This document shows positions 1 through 12,008 of a stretch of 64,000 nucleotides of DNA, in pieces (position 1 is the first letter of the stretch; every line of letters begins with the position of its first letter). A program made the translations under genes and the position numbers. The notes under the pieces were generated by a model. The model made no database searches. It worked only from the letters and a program-made list of their open reading frames with translations, and was not told the origin of the DNA. The DNA comes from Lateolabrax maculatus (Eukaryota; Chordata; Actinopteri; Acropomatiformes; Lateolabracidae): positions 26,379,501-26,443,500 of the forward strand of contig CM062206.1 in NCBI GenBank assembly GCA_031216445.1, in the 5' to 3' direction.

Positions 1-2224
1 CATGCACCAATTACTATTGTGATAACAGAGGATTCCAAATAACAGAACAATTTGTAGGAATGATTACAGGGATAAATTAGTCTGTCTCTGGAAAGTTGAT
101 ACAATGATGCAATTTGGGGTTCAGTGTCTTACCCACAGTCATGTCTGTCCACTTTGACATGTGGACAGGGGATCGAACTGACAGAACTATGATCAGTATG
201 TGATTATGCGGTCACATAAGTGAACACAATACTGTGATCCAACATGACCTCCCACTTATTTCAATGAATTTTGCTCCCTGTATGCATACATTGAAAAACA
301 TTTTCAGGCTTCATCATGTTTCCTTGTTTTAAACATAATGAAAATAATCGATCTGTGTAACTGTAGATCTGATTGACAAAAGAACTCTCTTCATTTATTG
401 GAAATATTTTTCTCTTAATGATTGATTATTTTCCCTTTTACTCTGTATCATGAATTATATAGGAGACTGCAGGCAGGAGTGTGTATTTTTGGAGCAATGG
501 GAATTTCGGTCCAATAGAGCCAATTGACTTGCTGCTGGATTCTCGCACACATTAATTAAATGTAAATGACTTAATGATACACACTTTCAAATATTAAAAA
601 TTGTATTGGACCTAATGATTACATTTTCCAGCTTTAGATTTTGGCATTCTGCACTTTGTCCCAGCCTGCCCAAGTACTCAAACAAAAACATATAAACCCA
701 GCTATTTAAAGCCCGTCAGTGATGGCCTTGTCATTCTGGTTCCCCCGAGGTGGGGTACCTTTGGTTCTAGGTTGCGTCAGGTGCTTGGACAATGGTATAC
801 TTGCTTGCTGTCTAGTTATAGATTGTATTTTTTTACAAAAAAAACTGATGAGAATTTAAATTTTAGTTTGATTTTAAATTAATGCCTTAATCAAGGAGTC
901 TAGTTCAAATAAAGAGGAAAAGGATAAATAGTAGCTCATTTACATCATATCTGAAATTAGGATTAACATTTAGCTCCACAGCAGAACTAACATGGATAAT
1001 TGACTTTCTCTCTTTCTGGCCCACACGGAAAGACACCCTATAAGCTGTTACCTTCAAATAACCTTTACAAATATTGAAATTACTTTTAAAAGAGTTTCTT
1101 CTAAAAGCATATGGTCTTTTTTGTCCTGTGTTCTCAAGCAAACACCTTGTGCCCTCCACCCTTTAAGCAAACCAATGAATGACAAAGTGAGGAGAATAAA
1201 ACAAAGGAAAATAATTCCATCTGTCCATTCTAATGAGGCTCCACAAGCTGCAACTGTGTCTTTCACAACTCCAGAGGTGAAACCATGAGATCCACCCCAA
1301 ATGGCGTGGGAGATGTCAAAGGGAATTGTTTTTATTTCCACCACTGCCAGGGAGGGAGGGATGGGAAGAAAAACAAACAGAATGTCTCTGTGTTTGAGTC
1401 CACCTGTACACCAGGCAGGGTCTGGACTGTTTTTGGAATCCAACCAAGGGTAAAATGTCTCAACAGATGCCAAACTCACACAACCTGCCTGTCATATTCC
1501 TAGATGTCAAAGGTCAAGTGGACACCAGCATTCCAGCACAGCTGCCTCCTGTAACAGGGAATCTAATTTTCATCATGTGTACCTCCGTTTGATTATAATG
1601 GGCCACGCATGCTTGCACACCCAATCCTGATATTCTATTTTCAAAACCCAGGACTCCCCCCAGGATGCAGTCTGAGACCTTGTTTGTGTGGGCTGTGTAG
1701 TTAGTTCTACCTGCACCTGCATGAAAATATAATCTTTTATCCAAAGCTAGCTATTTCTGATTTGAATCATTGGGATAATCCCTGAAGTGTGATGAGAAGC
1801 TGGCATTTGACATTAATATTGCACACCTGAGATCTGATTCTGAAGATTTCATTTATTTATCATGGACTGTTTTGTGTACAAGCCTAGATTGTTTACAGTT
1901 CACAAACAGCTTGGTAAAAGTGCGCCAGATCTGTGTAATAATGGACTGCAGCAGGCTGCATACATGTGCCAGGTGTTTGACTGGATGTTTCCAGCCAGTT
2001 GCCTTTCCATCCACAAATAAGGCATGGGGGGGGTGAACAGCCCCCATACATTAACCCCATACACCAAATCAATTAGTCAGTCATGGGGAAATAGAGATTT
2101 CTTTCCTGATGCATCACTGTATCAGCTCAGTGGCCATAGGAACTGTTGTTCAGGTTGCAGTAGATCTGCATTCCCCAACTGTTACAGTTTCTGGTTTCTT
2201 GAGTTTTTTAAGTTGTGTGCCAAC
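1..2224. other. AT-rich sequence without recognisable gene
   Basis: I see no supported gene, RNA or repeat in this stretch. The open frames are short and in AT-rich sequence. The longest, on the minus strand around 1,054-1,479, has one hydrophobic segment but no recognised domain, so it is treated under rejected items. Confidence 0.4.
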
Positions 2225-2460
2225 CAGCAAAAGTGAAAGCAGTTCAGAGGCTATTGGTTATGGTAAATTACCTCACGCAGGTTTGGTTTGCCTGTCGCAT
2301 TCACAAGCAGAGCACTCACACAGAGCAAGGCTATGCCCAAATAGAAAAAGAGTTCTCAGCTATGGTATTCAGCATGAAAATGTTCCACCAGTACACTCAT
2401 GGCCACAAAGTTACTGTTCAAAGTGACCACAAGCCATTAATAGTGAGAATACCCTACTGA
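2225..2460 (+). pseudogene. Ty3/gypsy-type retrotransposon RNase H fragment
   Basis: The translation of 2,215-2,460 contains the block that joins reverse transcriptase to RNase H in Ty3/gypsy polyproteins: a YAQIEKE motif, then a FHQYTHG segment and VQSDHKPL. In intact elements this domain degrades the RNA strand of the RNA/DNA hybrid during reverse transcription. The frame closes just after the DHKPL motif and the upstream part is in other frames, so this is a short decayed piece of a pol gene. No LTRs or other pol domains are visible nearby. The family call rests on motif recognition only. Confidence 0.6.
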
Positions 2461-3200
2461 GTATACCCATACTTCTAAATGTGCAGTGTACATTCCAGGA
2501 AAAGGGTTGTTGCTAGCGGACACCTTGAGCAGAGCTTATCATACTGAATGTTCATTAAGTGTACTTGAGGCAGACCAAAATGTATGTTTTGTTAACAAGT
2601 GTGCAGGTTGAATAAAAACAATTTCCCAGTTGGGTAGAAATAATAAATTCTGTAGTCTCAAAGAAAAAAATGGATGTGTGTATTCACTCTTCTTTAGGCA
2701 TATAAAAAATATTTTTTAAAATGTTACTCTTTATTTTTTGGTGTGGCCTGGTGGACTTTATGTATACATACTTTGAGACAGAATGATCTATGAAATCTAC
2801 TCATCTGATGTGATTGTGCACTTTTACTGAAAATGGCTCAAATCATCAATCTTTCTTACTTGCTTAATGCAAATAAATAAAACAGAGGCCAAATCTGGTG
2901 GGGACTCACCAGAGCTGCGTCCTTAACACCCTCTGCTCCACTTTCACTACTGTAAAAAGAAGGGTCGGGATGTTTTTTGGTTGGTATTCATTTTCACTGT
3001 TGTCAGATGGAGACTGTCCAGAAGACTTCTATATCATGTGCTTCTCTCAAGTTCTATTAAATATGATGATCAATATACACACACAATAGTCCTAAATGAT
3101 ATATATATAAAAATATTGTTTTTATAGTGAACACACAGCATTTATAGTGACTGAAATCAACTGTTTTACAGAAAAAGATAGTATAAAAGTGTTTTCAAAG
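2461..3200. other. No recognised feature
   Basis: AT-rich sequence with short A and T runs. I see no coding region or repeat boundary here. Confidence 0.4.
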
Positions 3201-3295
3201 TTCAGTCAGGACCACTATGACAAAATTACTTGATCTACATGCAGTAGATATGTTTGCAATTGTATGTATTTGGCAGTATGCTCTGTTCTGGGACC
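3201..3295 (+). repeat. Fragment shared with the retroelement integrase scrap at 31.6 kb (inverted)
   Basis: About 90 bases here, starting GTTCAGTCAGGACCACTATG, match the minus strand of roughly 31,640-31,745 closely. There the same sequence runs into a frame coding for the start of a retroviral/gypsy integrase core. Both are therefore pieces of one dispersed LTR-retroelement family. Here the similarity stops near 3,292, before the catalytic-core motif, so nothing functional is left. Confidence 0.5.
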
Positions 3296-5794
3296 TCCCT
3301 GCCCTTCCATGCGCACACATGGAAAGCAGCGGCAAGAACCCCCAGTAGGGTACAGAACAGAGCAGGCATCAATGACAACAGAAATGACATTGATAAGTCA
3401 GACACAGCATGAAGGGAGGCGCTGGGGTGGAGGTGGGTTGTGAAGCGGCTTGCGGAGGAAGCAGCCAGGATAGGCGGCTGAAGCAGCTTAAATAGGGCGC
3501 CCTGAATGAGATCGCCAATAGATGCGTGGAAGGGAATCAGCTGATCCATCAGCTGATGTGGCTCCTGGATTGCAATGGTCAGCTGATGTAGCTGTGATAT
3601 TGAGCTGAGCTTGCCTCCGTGGCCTGCCTGAACTAACGCAATGCTCAATTTGTAGGGGAGGATTTGTAGATGAAGTTTTACTACTGATATATGATGTCCA
3701 CTTCATGTGGGCACATTATCCTTTTTAAATAAAAGCTTATCCTAACTTACAACGGGTGAAAGAAACTCTGTTCAGAATGCACTGCCAGATAGATAGACAA
3801 CTGTACATTATGGAAAAATTAGAGTCACTAATCATCAACCTGAGGTGGCAGTCCTAACCACTGCACCATTGTGACAGTACAGTACAACAAAAGAAAAATG
3901 GACTGAAGTTTTATTTTTGCAACAAAATGGATGCTGACTTAACAGCCACCAATAAGCTCTCTAGGCTTTTGTTTCCTCCCTGAAAAGATTAACTTTTTAG
4001 GCTGCCAGATATTCTTGGAAAATGCAGTATAGTGTTTATATTAAAAATACATCTGGCAACTCTGTTTATCCATCAAAAAAAAAGACAGACTGATTGATCG
4101 ATTGATGTTGATTATATTTTAATCATTTCTGTGAAGGGGAGTTTCAAATGAAAAACAACAACATGGGACCTCACCAGTAGACAGCTTTAAAACATGGCAG
4201 AAATCCAGGAAAGCGCATAGAGTTGAGAGCTCTGCCACCTCTGAGTGTTCAGATGCTGCAGGTTTAGTCCAGTGTGAAGTGCCTCTCGCTTTCCAACAAG
4301 CCTGGGGCCCTGTCTCCGTCTCTGTGTGTGGTGGTATATACTAAGCTTCTGGCCACCCATGACTGCCACACCTGCTCAGGGCGCACAGTGTAGCCTCCTG
4401 CTCCACCATTCTGTAATGATTACTAATGTCTGATTATCCAGCAGCCAAACAACACCACCAATATCATTAGCTCCCCATCAGCTCTGCAGCAGGAAACCAT
4501 GTGGAAATCACAGCAGATCACTGCTGAGTCTCATTCACTTCACCATGGAAGAAGAAAAAAAGTTTGGATGACCTGAATATATTAAATACGGTAAAGGCAT
4601 GTTCTCTAATCTTTGTTAAAAATGTTAAGTACTGGAATATTCAATAGATTGCGGGGGTTTAATAAACTCTTCTATATTTTATCTATATACAGCGACATCT
4701 GCAAAACAATTAAAATCATAAACAAAATGGGCCTGTTTTGTTTCTTGGCTTTTTCAAAGAGAAAATCCTCCCTTGTTTTAACATACTAACAGTAGGCCTA
4801 TCTTTGTAGAGAACCCTCCACTTCTACCGGAAATTTTTAACACATACAGTATCAATGGGTGTTGACAAAGTCAACAAAAAATTAGCAGTTCCAACCCGTC
4901 AGCAATGATGTTTTAACATGTTTTAACAAAACATCCAGCTGCACAGACATTGACTGCTTTGATGGTGTACAATCATTTTCTGCTTTGATTTTAAATGCAC
5001 ATTTAGCACTATTACATCCACAGTTTGACTTAAAAACACTGGCTTTAAAATGTTTAGAACTTTGTTACATGCACTTGTATTCTGATAAACATTACACAAA
5101 GTTGATGTGATTTCAAGATGCTCTATTTTACATCTGAAGAAGGTCAGCTAGAATCCTGTTAGATTTTCCTTTAACAGCATGGGACTTGAACTTTAACAAG
5201 AAAGTATTCCAGCCATTTGTGCATACTGTACCACTTTGAAGGGTCCAAAGAAAAAACATCAGATGTGGCTGTTTGTGACCCTCTGCTCTTGACTCTAAGA
5301 GGAGATGAGGCAAAAACAGGTATTCTGGTTTTAAAAGAATAATAATAATAATAATAATAACAATAATAATATGAAATTTTGCGTAGATTAGACAATGTAA
5401 AGTCAAGTTACAACAGCTTCTTGTTTCATGGCGGAACATGCAATTCCATGAACACTCAAAAAACAAATTTAAGTTGATTAAGGTCTTGAGATTTTGCTGA
5501 CTGACTTTGATGTGATGTGCCTAAAATGGCATGTTGTCACATGAACTTTGACCTCACTATGTGAAGTATGAACTATTCCTTCACAATTTAGCATCACATT
5601 ACTAGGTGGCTTATACCAACCAAATTTGAATCAATCAAACAAAACCTATAGGAGGAGTTCAAAAAAGTTTGCTTAACATACATGAAAAACGCACATGAAA
5701 CACAATGTCAAATATGTTGACAACGATGAGAGAAATGTGCGTACCAAATTTCAAAGGGAATGGCCTGGCCTACAAAAGAGAGGTTGATTTATTT
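3296..5794. other. No recognised gene; one AAT microsatellite
   Basis: No supported coding region. A run of AAT trinucleotides lies at about 5,337-5,370. The minus-strand open frame at 3,235-3,648 covers the repeat fragment above and resembles no protein I know. Confidence 0.4.
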
Positions 5795-6200
5795 GTCAGC
5801 TGGAGTGATGCAAATTGAATGTTGGGAAGACCAAACAGTTATTTACTGATTTCAAAGGACGAAGGAAGAGGTCTTCCCAGTGATAATAAAGGGTCAGCCA
5901 ATAGAGACTGTCTAGTCTTACAAATATATTGGTGTCAACCTGTACAGTAAATTAAACTAAAAAAAGAACACTTAAGTTATATTCAAGAAGGCTCAGTCAA
6001 GACTGTTCTTTTTGAGGAAGCTTAGATCCTTTAATATCAGCAATAAGCTACTTTTATCAGAAAAGCTCAGCTAGTCTCCTCTTTCATGTTGTGCTCTACT
6101 GGGGGGCAGCATCACTGAGGATAATAAAAACAGGACCTATAAGATGATCAGAATGGCTGGCTCAGTTGAGGTTACTATAGAAAAGAGAACGCGGGCCCTA
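5795..6200 (+). pseudogene. LINE reverse-transcriptase C-terminal fragment
   Basis: Conceptual translation with frame changes gives the usual C-terminal portion of a fish LINE reverse transcriptase. An LNVGKTK motif is followed by a stretch resembling the YKYLGV segment and then by an FFLRKLRSFNI-like region and an LRIIKTGP-like region. The family is probably jockey-superfamily (Rex1/CR1-like). Several frameshifts and stops are present. It may belong with the RT fragment just downstream, but the order of domains is rearranged, so I treat them separately. Confidence 0.5.
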
Positions 6201-6604
6201 ATATATACAGTTATTTATATACATATACATATACCCAGAAAGTAATTCTGTAGTGCATTTTTTGAATTTGTGTCTGGGAGTTTTCAAACAGCTGCAATAA
6301 GATAGTGTTGATAATATTGTCTGGAAAACATTGTCCATCAACTTTGATCGCCTTTGAGCACGAAGCATCACCTCCACTTCCACCTTCCCTTATCCTGCCA
6401 CCACATTTTTGTTTTTAAAACAGAGACAAGACATTAACATTACATACATTAAAAATAATGCTGAAATGGCAAAAAACAAAAAAGGGGGGAGGGGGAGGCA
6501 CTAATTATTATTAACCCAAGTTAGTAAGAGAAATTGACAACAATTTGGGTTTGTCTGTGACGGTCTAAAAATTATTGTTGGGTCATAAAGCAAAAGCAAC
6601 ACAA

Positions 6605-7185
6605 AGGTGGTTATTGATGGTTTTAAATCCAACAAACACATCTGGCACAGGTGTTTCATTAGATATATTTTAGAATTGAAAAACAAACTATCATTCACTG
6701 GAATCACCATTTTAAACACTCCAAAGCTGGGAAAATCTCCAGAGCCTGGCAACGTAAGTAGCCACCTGGTCTCTTCCTGTGCAGAACAATTAGGCCCCAG
6801 CTTCCATTACATTTTGGGTGCCAAAAAGATGGAAGCAGTCTATAGTAATCCAAGTGGCCAAAAACAACCACCAAAGGTTTTAAATGATTATAGGTCAATG
6901 GCCCTGACTTCCCTTGTCATGAAGTCCTTTGTATTGATGAGAAGTTCTCTTTTCAGTAATTTTACAGAGTACCTGCTTGACCCATCACAGTTCACATACA
7001 GGGCTAGGCAAGGGGTAAAAGATGCTACTGCCACTCTACTAAACATTGTTTAGGTTGGGAGGAAGGTCAAAGCCCTCATCCTCAATATGCCTTCTGGCTC
7101 TCAATTCAGATTCCTCCTTGTTAAGAGTAACAGGTACAAGCACTCCTTCACCCCCACAGCTATTTCTTTTTTATAAAATGTATTT
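6605..7185 (+). pseudogene. LINE reverse-transcriptase fragment (Rex1/CR1-like)
   Basis: The frame 6,607-7,053 contains a degenerate EPGNVSSHLVSSCAEQLGP block, then LNDYRSMALTSLVMKSF and LDPSQFTYRARQGV. These are the conserved early motifs of a non-LTR reverse transcriptase, matching the usual sequence NDYRPVALTS...LDPLQFAYR. After a stop, 7,070-7,185 carries the typical C-terminal end of such proteins (an RYKHSFTPTAI-like motif). The catalytic palm with the aspartates is missing, so an internal deletion joins RT start to ORF2 end. It is not functional. Confidence 0.6.
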
Positions 7186-7399
7186 TATTTTATGGGGCTT
7201 GAGATCATGATCACATGGCATGGAGCACAAACAACACATAAAATGATAACAAAATGATAGCACACGGCATAGCTAAAGAACAACAAATATTACTGAAACT
7301 TCTTCAAAAAGGCACCTAATTTAAAAATAACTTCTGGCTTATTGTAATAACAAATTTAAACATAGATGGGTAATTTTAATAATATTGTGGAAATTACCT

Positions 7400-8300
7400 T
7401 TCTACATAGTTATCTGTGCTTACATTCTTACATTCACACTAAATATGATACTGGTTATTCCAAAGGTTGCAGATCCTCTGGTTTCTACCCAGCCCTTTAT
7501 ATCTTCCAGTGGGGATTCTGGTGTTGTTCATCCTAAAGTTACAAATAGCCTGTCTGTACTTTTGGTTTTCATACAACAGATACTTTTCCAGTTTAAACTC
7601 TTGTTTGAATTCTACATAAATATCACATGATATCATATTTCTGAGTTCACTTTGCTCTTTTTGCTTGAACTGATCTTTCACTCAGTACAACAGTTAGTTT
7701 CAACCAGTTGATGTTGAAAACAAACCACAGTCATCCAGAAACTGCTTAACCTGCGGGCATTTACGTCCGAGTTATGCAGGCTAAGCAAATAATTGTACAT
7801 TATTTGACTGAGTTTAGCTTCTTTACCATATTTTCACCTTTTACTTAATAATTCTGTTTTTAACTGCGACATAGACCATATTACTGCATGTTGTCATTTT
7901 TACTTTTAGGGTGTACTTAAGAAATTTGAGGTGTAGTTTTTCTAATATAGCTATTTTTTTTGAACCCCCACACTTCACATGCTTGTCAAAAAGATCTAGT
8001 ATGATATTTACAGGTAAATCATTTTCTACTTTTACAAAAGCAGTAAACATTGCACGGGATGCTTACTTATGCAGCTTCTCAATAGCAATCTCAAATGAGC
8101 CATTATAGTTCATAATGACACAGAGATATTTAAAGCAATGGGCAACCTCTACATTTTACACATGATTTGATATTTTTGTCCATGTGCATAACTACATCCA
8201 AGAATTTACCATTAGTACCTGCTTTTAACAGTTTGCTCCAGAGTGCATCCCTCCAAACTTGATCAAACTCCTGCTGTAATCTCTTCTGAATGCAGGCCAG
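7400..8300 (-). pseudogene. Non-LTR retrotransposon RT C-terminal half, minus strand
   Basis: Reading the minus strand from about 8,290 down gives a VWRDALWSKLLKAG-like palm segment, then a thumb-like region ending HKXASRAMFTAF, then ILEKLHLKFLKYTLKVKMTT (7,841-8,050), and finally ICNFRMNN...RYKGLGRNQRICNL (7,439-7,681). The last part resembles the cysteine-containing tail of one broad family of animal LINE proteins. Stops and frame changes separate the blocks and the catalytic motif is not visible. The fragment ends next to the left end of the CACTA element, so the CACTA element may have landed in or beside it. Confidence 0.5.
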
Positions 8301-8321
8301 GGGATGAGTTAATGAGTCCTA

Positions 8322-8366
8322 CACTGTAAAAAAAAAATGTAATAAAACAGAATTTTACTGTTTATT
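8322..8366 (+). repeat. Left terminal inverted repeat of the CACTA element
   Basis: Starts CACTGTAAAAAAAAAA and continues with AAAACAG and AATTTTACTG. The right end, read on the minus strand, starts with the same CACTGT plus A run and also has AAAACAGTAATTTTCC after a few bases. Perfect identity covers about 16 bases; looser similarity extends to about 40. Confidence 0.7.
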
Positions 8367-9151
8367 TTATAGATTTTTTCTGTATTTTTAAAATACCATT
8401 CAATTTTCAAAAAGAGACTGTGATTTTACATGACAAATGTAAAATAACATGAAATCACTGTAACTGTGAAAACACACAATATTTCTGTTCTTTTACAAAA
8501 AAAACACATTAGAAATACATATATTTATTGTTAAAATATGTTCATAATGTATCGTAATTTCACAAATATTTGTCTGTTATTTAATGGAATAAACTGTAAA
8601 ATTCAACTTTAAAACTCTAAAAAAAAGTTTAAAAAAATTTAAAATTACTGAAAAATTAATTGTAAAATAACTATTTAATTTGTAATTTTACTATAATTTC
8701 TTTGTTAATTGACTATTTTTTTCATTGAAAATAACTACAATTACTGTAATTTCCTAGATGGTAACATTTATTAACATTATATTAACATTTATTTTGAAAG
8801 GACATATAAAGAGACATAGGTAAAGGGGAAAGCTTGAGAGGGTGAATAATATGCAAAGCAAAGAGTTGGACTTTAACTTAGGACTGCTGCCTCTGCTTAT
8901 GGGGCATCAGCACTACCAAGTGAGCTGCAATTAAATGTTTTCAATAAAGCATTTCACTGATAGATATGCTGCTACTTTATTGCAGCTGCTGCTTCAGAAC
9001 TGGACACACTTCTTGATGACTGGATGTTCTCGTGTCATTTGTAGCATGCTCATTGTCAAGGGCAGTTAATTAGCCATACTGTAAATCAGTTTAGGCCTAT
9101 CAAAGTTAGGATCAGATTCACAGTCCCATTTGTGTATAATAATATTTTTTG

Positions 9152-9275
9152 TACTCAAACTGTAAACTCAGATTTTTTCCTGGATTAAAATCAGGTGGAG
9201 GTACTGTAACCTAATATCCCCCTACCTACCACCTAATTTTAATCCAGGAAAAAGTCTGAGTTTGCAGTCTGAGTA
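9152..9275. repeat. Imperfect inverted repeat (hairpin, about 50-bp arms)
   Basis: The left arm around 9,152-9,203 (TACTCAAACTGTAAACTCAG, then TTTTTCCTGGATTAAAAT) pairs with the right arm around 9,225-9,275 (ATTTTAATCCAGGAAAAAGT, then CTGAGTTTGCAGTCTGAGTA). The loop is about 20 bases. It could be a small MITE. I see no convincing target duplication. It lies in the left subterminal part of the CACTA element. Confidence 0.6.
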
Positions 9276-9901
9276 TGAATGACTTGTCATGAGTTTCAAA
9301 AGGATTTCCTGCAGACCCTTGCTCCTGAATGACCACTGCCATCAGAACCACTCAACCTCCTGGCATGTGTACTGCAAATGTTAAACTTAATGTTGAGGTT
9401 AAAACTTAACTGCTATTTCATTTCATTTCATTTCATTTGAGCCATCTCTAAAGTGAAACTGCATACATCATGTGAAGATGAATGATTTGGACCGCTCTGT
9501 GTAGGCTACTGAAATGACTGTAGTGAAAATAACCATTCGTGAGTGGCCTAGAACTGCTATGGGCTAATATGAAATGCAGTTGAAATGTAGCAATGGTCTC
9601 CAGGTAAGGTAAATGCTGTTGTATTGGAAAACAAATCTCAATATCTGTCACAATAAAACAAACCAAGAAAAGGAACTGTTAGTGAATGAGGCCAACACCA
9701 GGATAAAACCATATAAACTTTAGCATTATATTCTGTCATTCAGAACAGATCTTAATGACAGAGAATTACTGTAATATGTGTTATCTGTGTCTAATTGCTT
9801 TTCAGCAATTCAGAGGTAAACAGTGAAAATACAATTTATAGGAATAAAAAGTAATATAAAGTATGAATCATTGCGGGGCCACACTGTAGGCTATTGGATT
9901 A

Positions 9902-9950
9902 TATGTATATATGTGTATATATGTATATGTACATATATATATATATATAA
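9902..9950. repeat. TA/TATG-rich microsatellite
   Basis: Alternating TATATG and TA dinucleotides. Confidence 0.8.
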
Positions 9951-10079
9951 AATTACTTCACAGCATGTCTGAACAAAACACGTGTAATCAGGAGACATTC
10001 TACTGCTGCAACGTCTCCCTGCACAAACACACGTACACCAAGAAAGAAAGAAAAACAACGTCTCGGCACAGACTGGGAC

Positions 10080-10330
10080 GACGACAACAACGCGACATGT
10101 CATTGGAGTACGTGCTGTGAAAAGCGCGGTTCCCGTTTGGGTTGGTCGACAGAAAAAAGAAGAAGACATGCCATTGGCTGTTGGGACACTGAACATCCAT
10201 CTGACGTGATGCTGTAGAAGTTCAACAACCATCGCGCCGCGCCATTTGGTCGACAGAAAGTTAATGTCCAGGTTGGAGGAAAGACGAAGGCAGAAGGCAA
10301 GTATCAAACTGAAGCTGAGTAGCATTAGCT
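10080..10330 (+). promoter_or_regulatory. Candidate promoter and first non-coding exon of the CACTA genes
   Basis: This is a locally GC- and CpG-richer patch in an AT-rich element. It has two direct copies of TGGTCGACAGAAA (about 10,143 and 10,247) and a purine-rich segment ending AGAAGGCAAGT, which has the shape of a GC-type splice donor. The transposase coding exon at 17,894 begins at a splice acceptor, so an upstream exon must exist. This patch is the best-looking place, but no TATA box or initiator was identified. Inference only. Confidence 0.3.
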
Positions 10331-10603
10331 TTATTTACCACCATGCCTCTGAGTTTACTCAGTCGGCAAAAGGCACAGTCCGCTAGCATGTAGTCAATTG
10401 AAATGTTAGCTAACTGTGATGACCAAAGCATGGCACGTCTTCAGGTGTAGTCTGCCAGTGTAAGCTGCATTTAGTAGTCAGCCAGACCAGCCACTAACTT
10501 AGCTTATCATTTAACATTTAACATTTGTTTAGAGCTGCAACAATGAACAATAATCGATTATTAACCCTCTTCTACATTTTCACTAGTTTTTTGGCCATAA
10601 CTT

Positions 10604-11059
10604 TGTTGTATCTTCTGAAGCGATGATGTGATGATGATGAAGAAATCTCCGCTGACACCGACTTAATTGTATAAAAAGGTTTATTACAAAAAGTACAGCG
10701 TCAAAACAAGCACCAAAGATTGCCTGTGAGAGGATCCGAAGCCAATGTGATTCTCTCCCGTTTTCCACTCAAACTACACCTTTTAAAGCCTCATGGTATA
10801 GCTAATGTGTGGTGTCAGGATAGGCTCAGAGCCAACCTCATAACCATATATGGCTATTTTACAAAAAGGGAAGGTGTGAACATATAGTTCATGTTGAAAC
10901 TGATCTCATCTCTTTGGAACTTTAGGAAAACGACCCTCAAGGGGCACCCATCTATGAAAGTAGCCAGACCTTGGACATAGGCTTATCTAAACATTTCACA
11001 CACAAGTACCTAAACATTGGACACACATGGCAGAGACATCTTTCAGCTCAAATACCTCA
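10604..11059 (-). repeat. 3' LTR of the endogenous retrovirus
   Basis: A 456-bp repeat. On the minus strand it starts TGAGGTATTTGAGCTG and ends AGATACAACA. It contains a TTTAAAAGG TATA-like box and, further on, GTAATAAACC with an AATAAA polyadenylation signal. It is directly preceded on that strand by a G-rich polypurine tract (11,060-11,073). Confidence 0.9.
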
Positions 11060-11075
11060 TATTTCCCCCCTTCGA
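11060..11075 (-). other. Polypurine tract of the retrovirus
   Basis: On the minus strand CGAAGGGGGGAAAT lies immediately upstream of the 3' LTR, the expected position of the plus-strand primer for reverse transcription. Similar G6 purine tracts occur on the same strand near 11,920 and 15,945. Confidence 0.75.
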
Positions 11076-12008
11076 GACTACACAGAGTCTCGAAAAACAA
11101 AAGAATAAAACATGCATAAATATAATTGTGATAGAAATAACAATTCCTCCTACATCTGCTTTCTAGAGCATAACTTTTACCATTCTACAACTTTATGGAG
11201 TGTGAGAGCGAAAAACTTGTCCGGCAGCCATCTTCCCTAAAATATCCATCAAACAATCTAGACAGGAAAATTCTCTCACGGTCCCTCTGCCTCAGGCAAC
11301 CACACATAGCACTCCAAACCAATTAAAAAGAGGAATTTTAATAATTTGTATAGGGATATAACTTAAGCAAATACATGTGAAAACCTCAGAAATAAAATCA
11401 AAACAATGTCCAAATTCAGGCCAGTCGCCCCATCGCACCTTCCAATGGACCTTTCCCTTCCTAGACCCAATTTACCTAAGCGTTAAGGAAAAAAAAGAAA
11501 ACATCTGAGGTCTCAATATACTCACTCAATATCAGAAAACATCTTTCTCCAAACAATTGGTACAAAGAAAATATTATAAAAGTTTAGTATCATTCATGCA
11601 ATATCATATAAAAAACATAAAAATATATATCACACTGCAACTCCTCAGCAGCGTCGACTCTCAACGTAGTGTCGATGTATTGAATCTGAACATTTTGTCA
11701 GTGTCCTTGTTCAGAATCCTTCAGTCCATTGTGATTGTCCATTTTTGAGTGTCTGAATCCCTTTAGTATATCTTTCCCCCAATGTCCTTCTGGAAGGAAA
11801 GAAAAAACAACCAGTATCTTTTGCAAAACAACAAATGCAAATTAAACATCACATACAGAAGTGAATGTGAATAGTTACAACATCATATCATTCCATTTTA
11901 TGATTCACATTTTCCCATTTCCCCCCTTTAATCATATCATCCAGTATAACTACTAGACACCAACACAATAATAGAAATAGATGTTAAGATTATATCAAGA
12001 TTAAACAT
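11076..12008 (-). other. 3' untranslated region between env and 3' LTR
   Basis: About 930 bases without a supported gene. It is AT-rich and includes a second polypurine-like tract near 11,917-11,932. No accessory gene is recognised. Confidence 0.5.

Noticed and set aside
1054..1479. Minus-strand 141-codon frame with a hydrophobic segment (GIIFLCFILLTLSFIGLL), possible small membrane protein.
   Set aside because: No recognised domain, no splice or promoter context and no neighbouring gene. A frame of this length can occur by chance.
3235..3648. Minus-strand 137-codon frame.
   Set aside because: It runs through a retroelement fragment in the wrong frame and its sequence resembles no protein family.
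9891..10325. 144-codon minus-strand frame over the GC-richer patch.
   Set aside because: The C-terminus is translated from a TA microsatellite and the rest is low-complexity. The region reads better as a promoter or untranslated exon.
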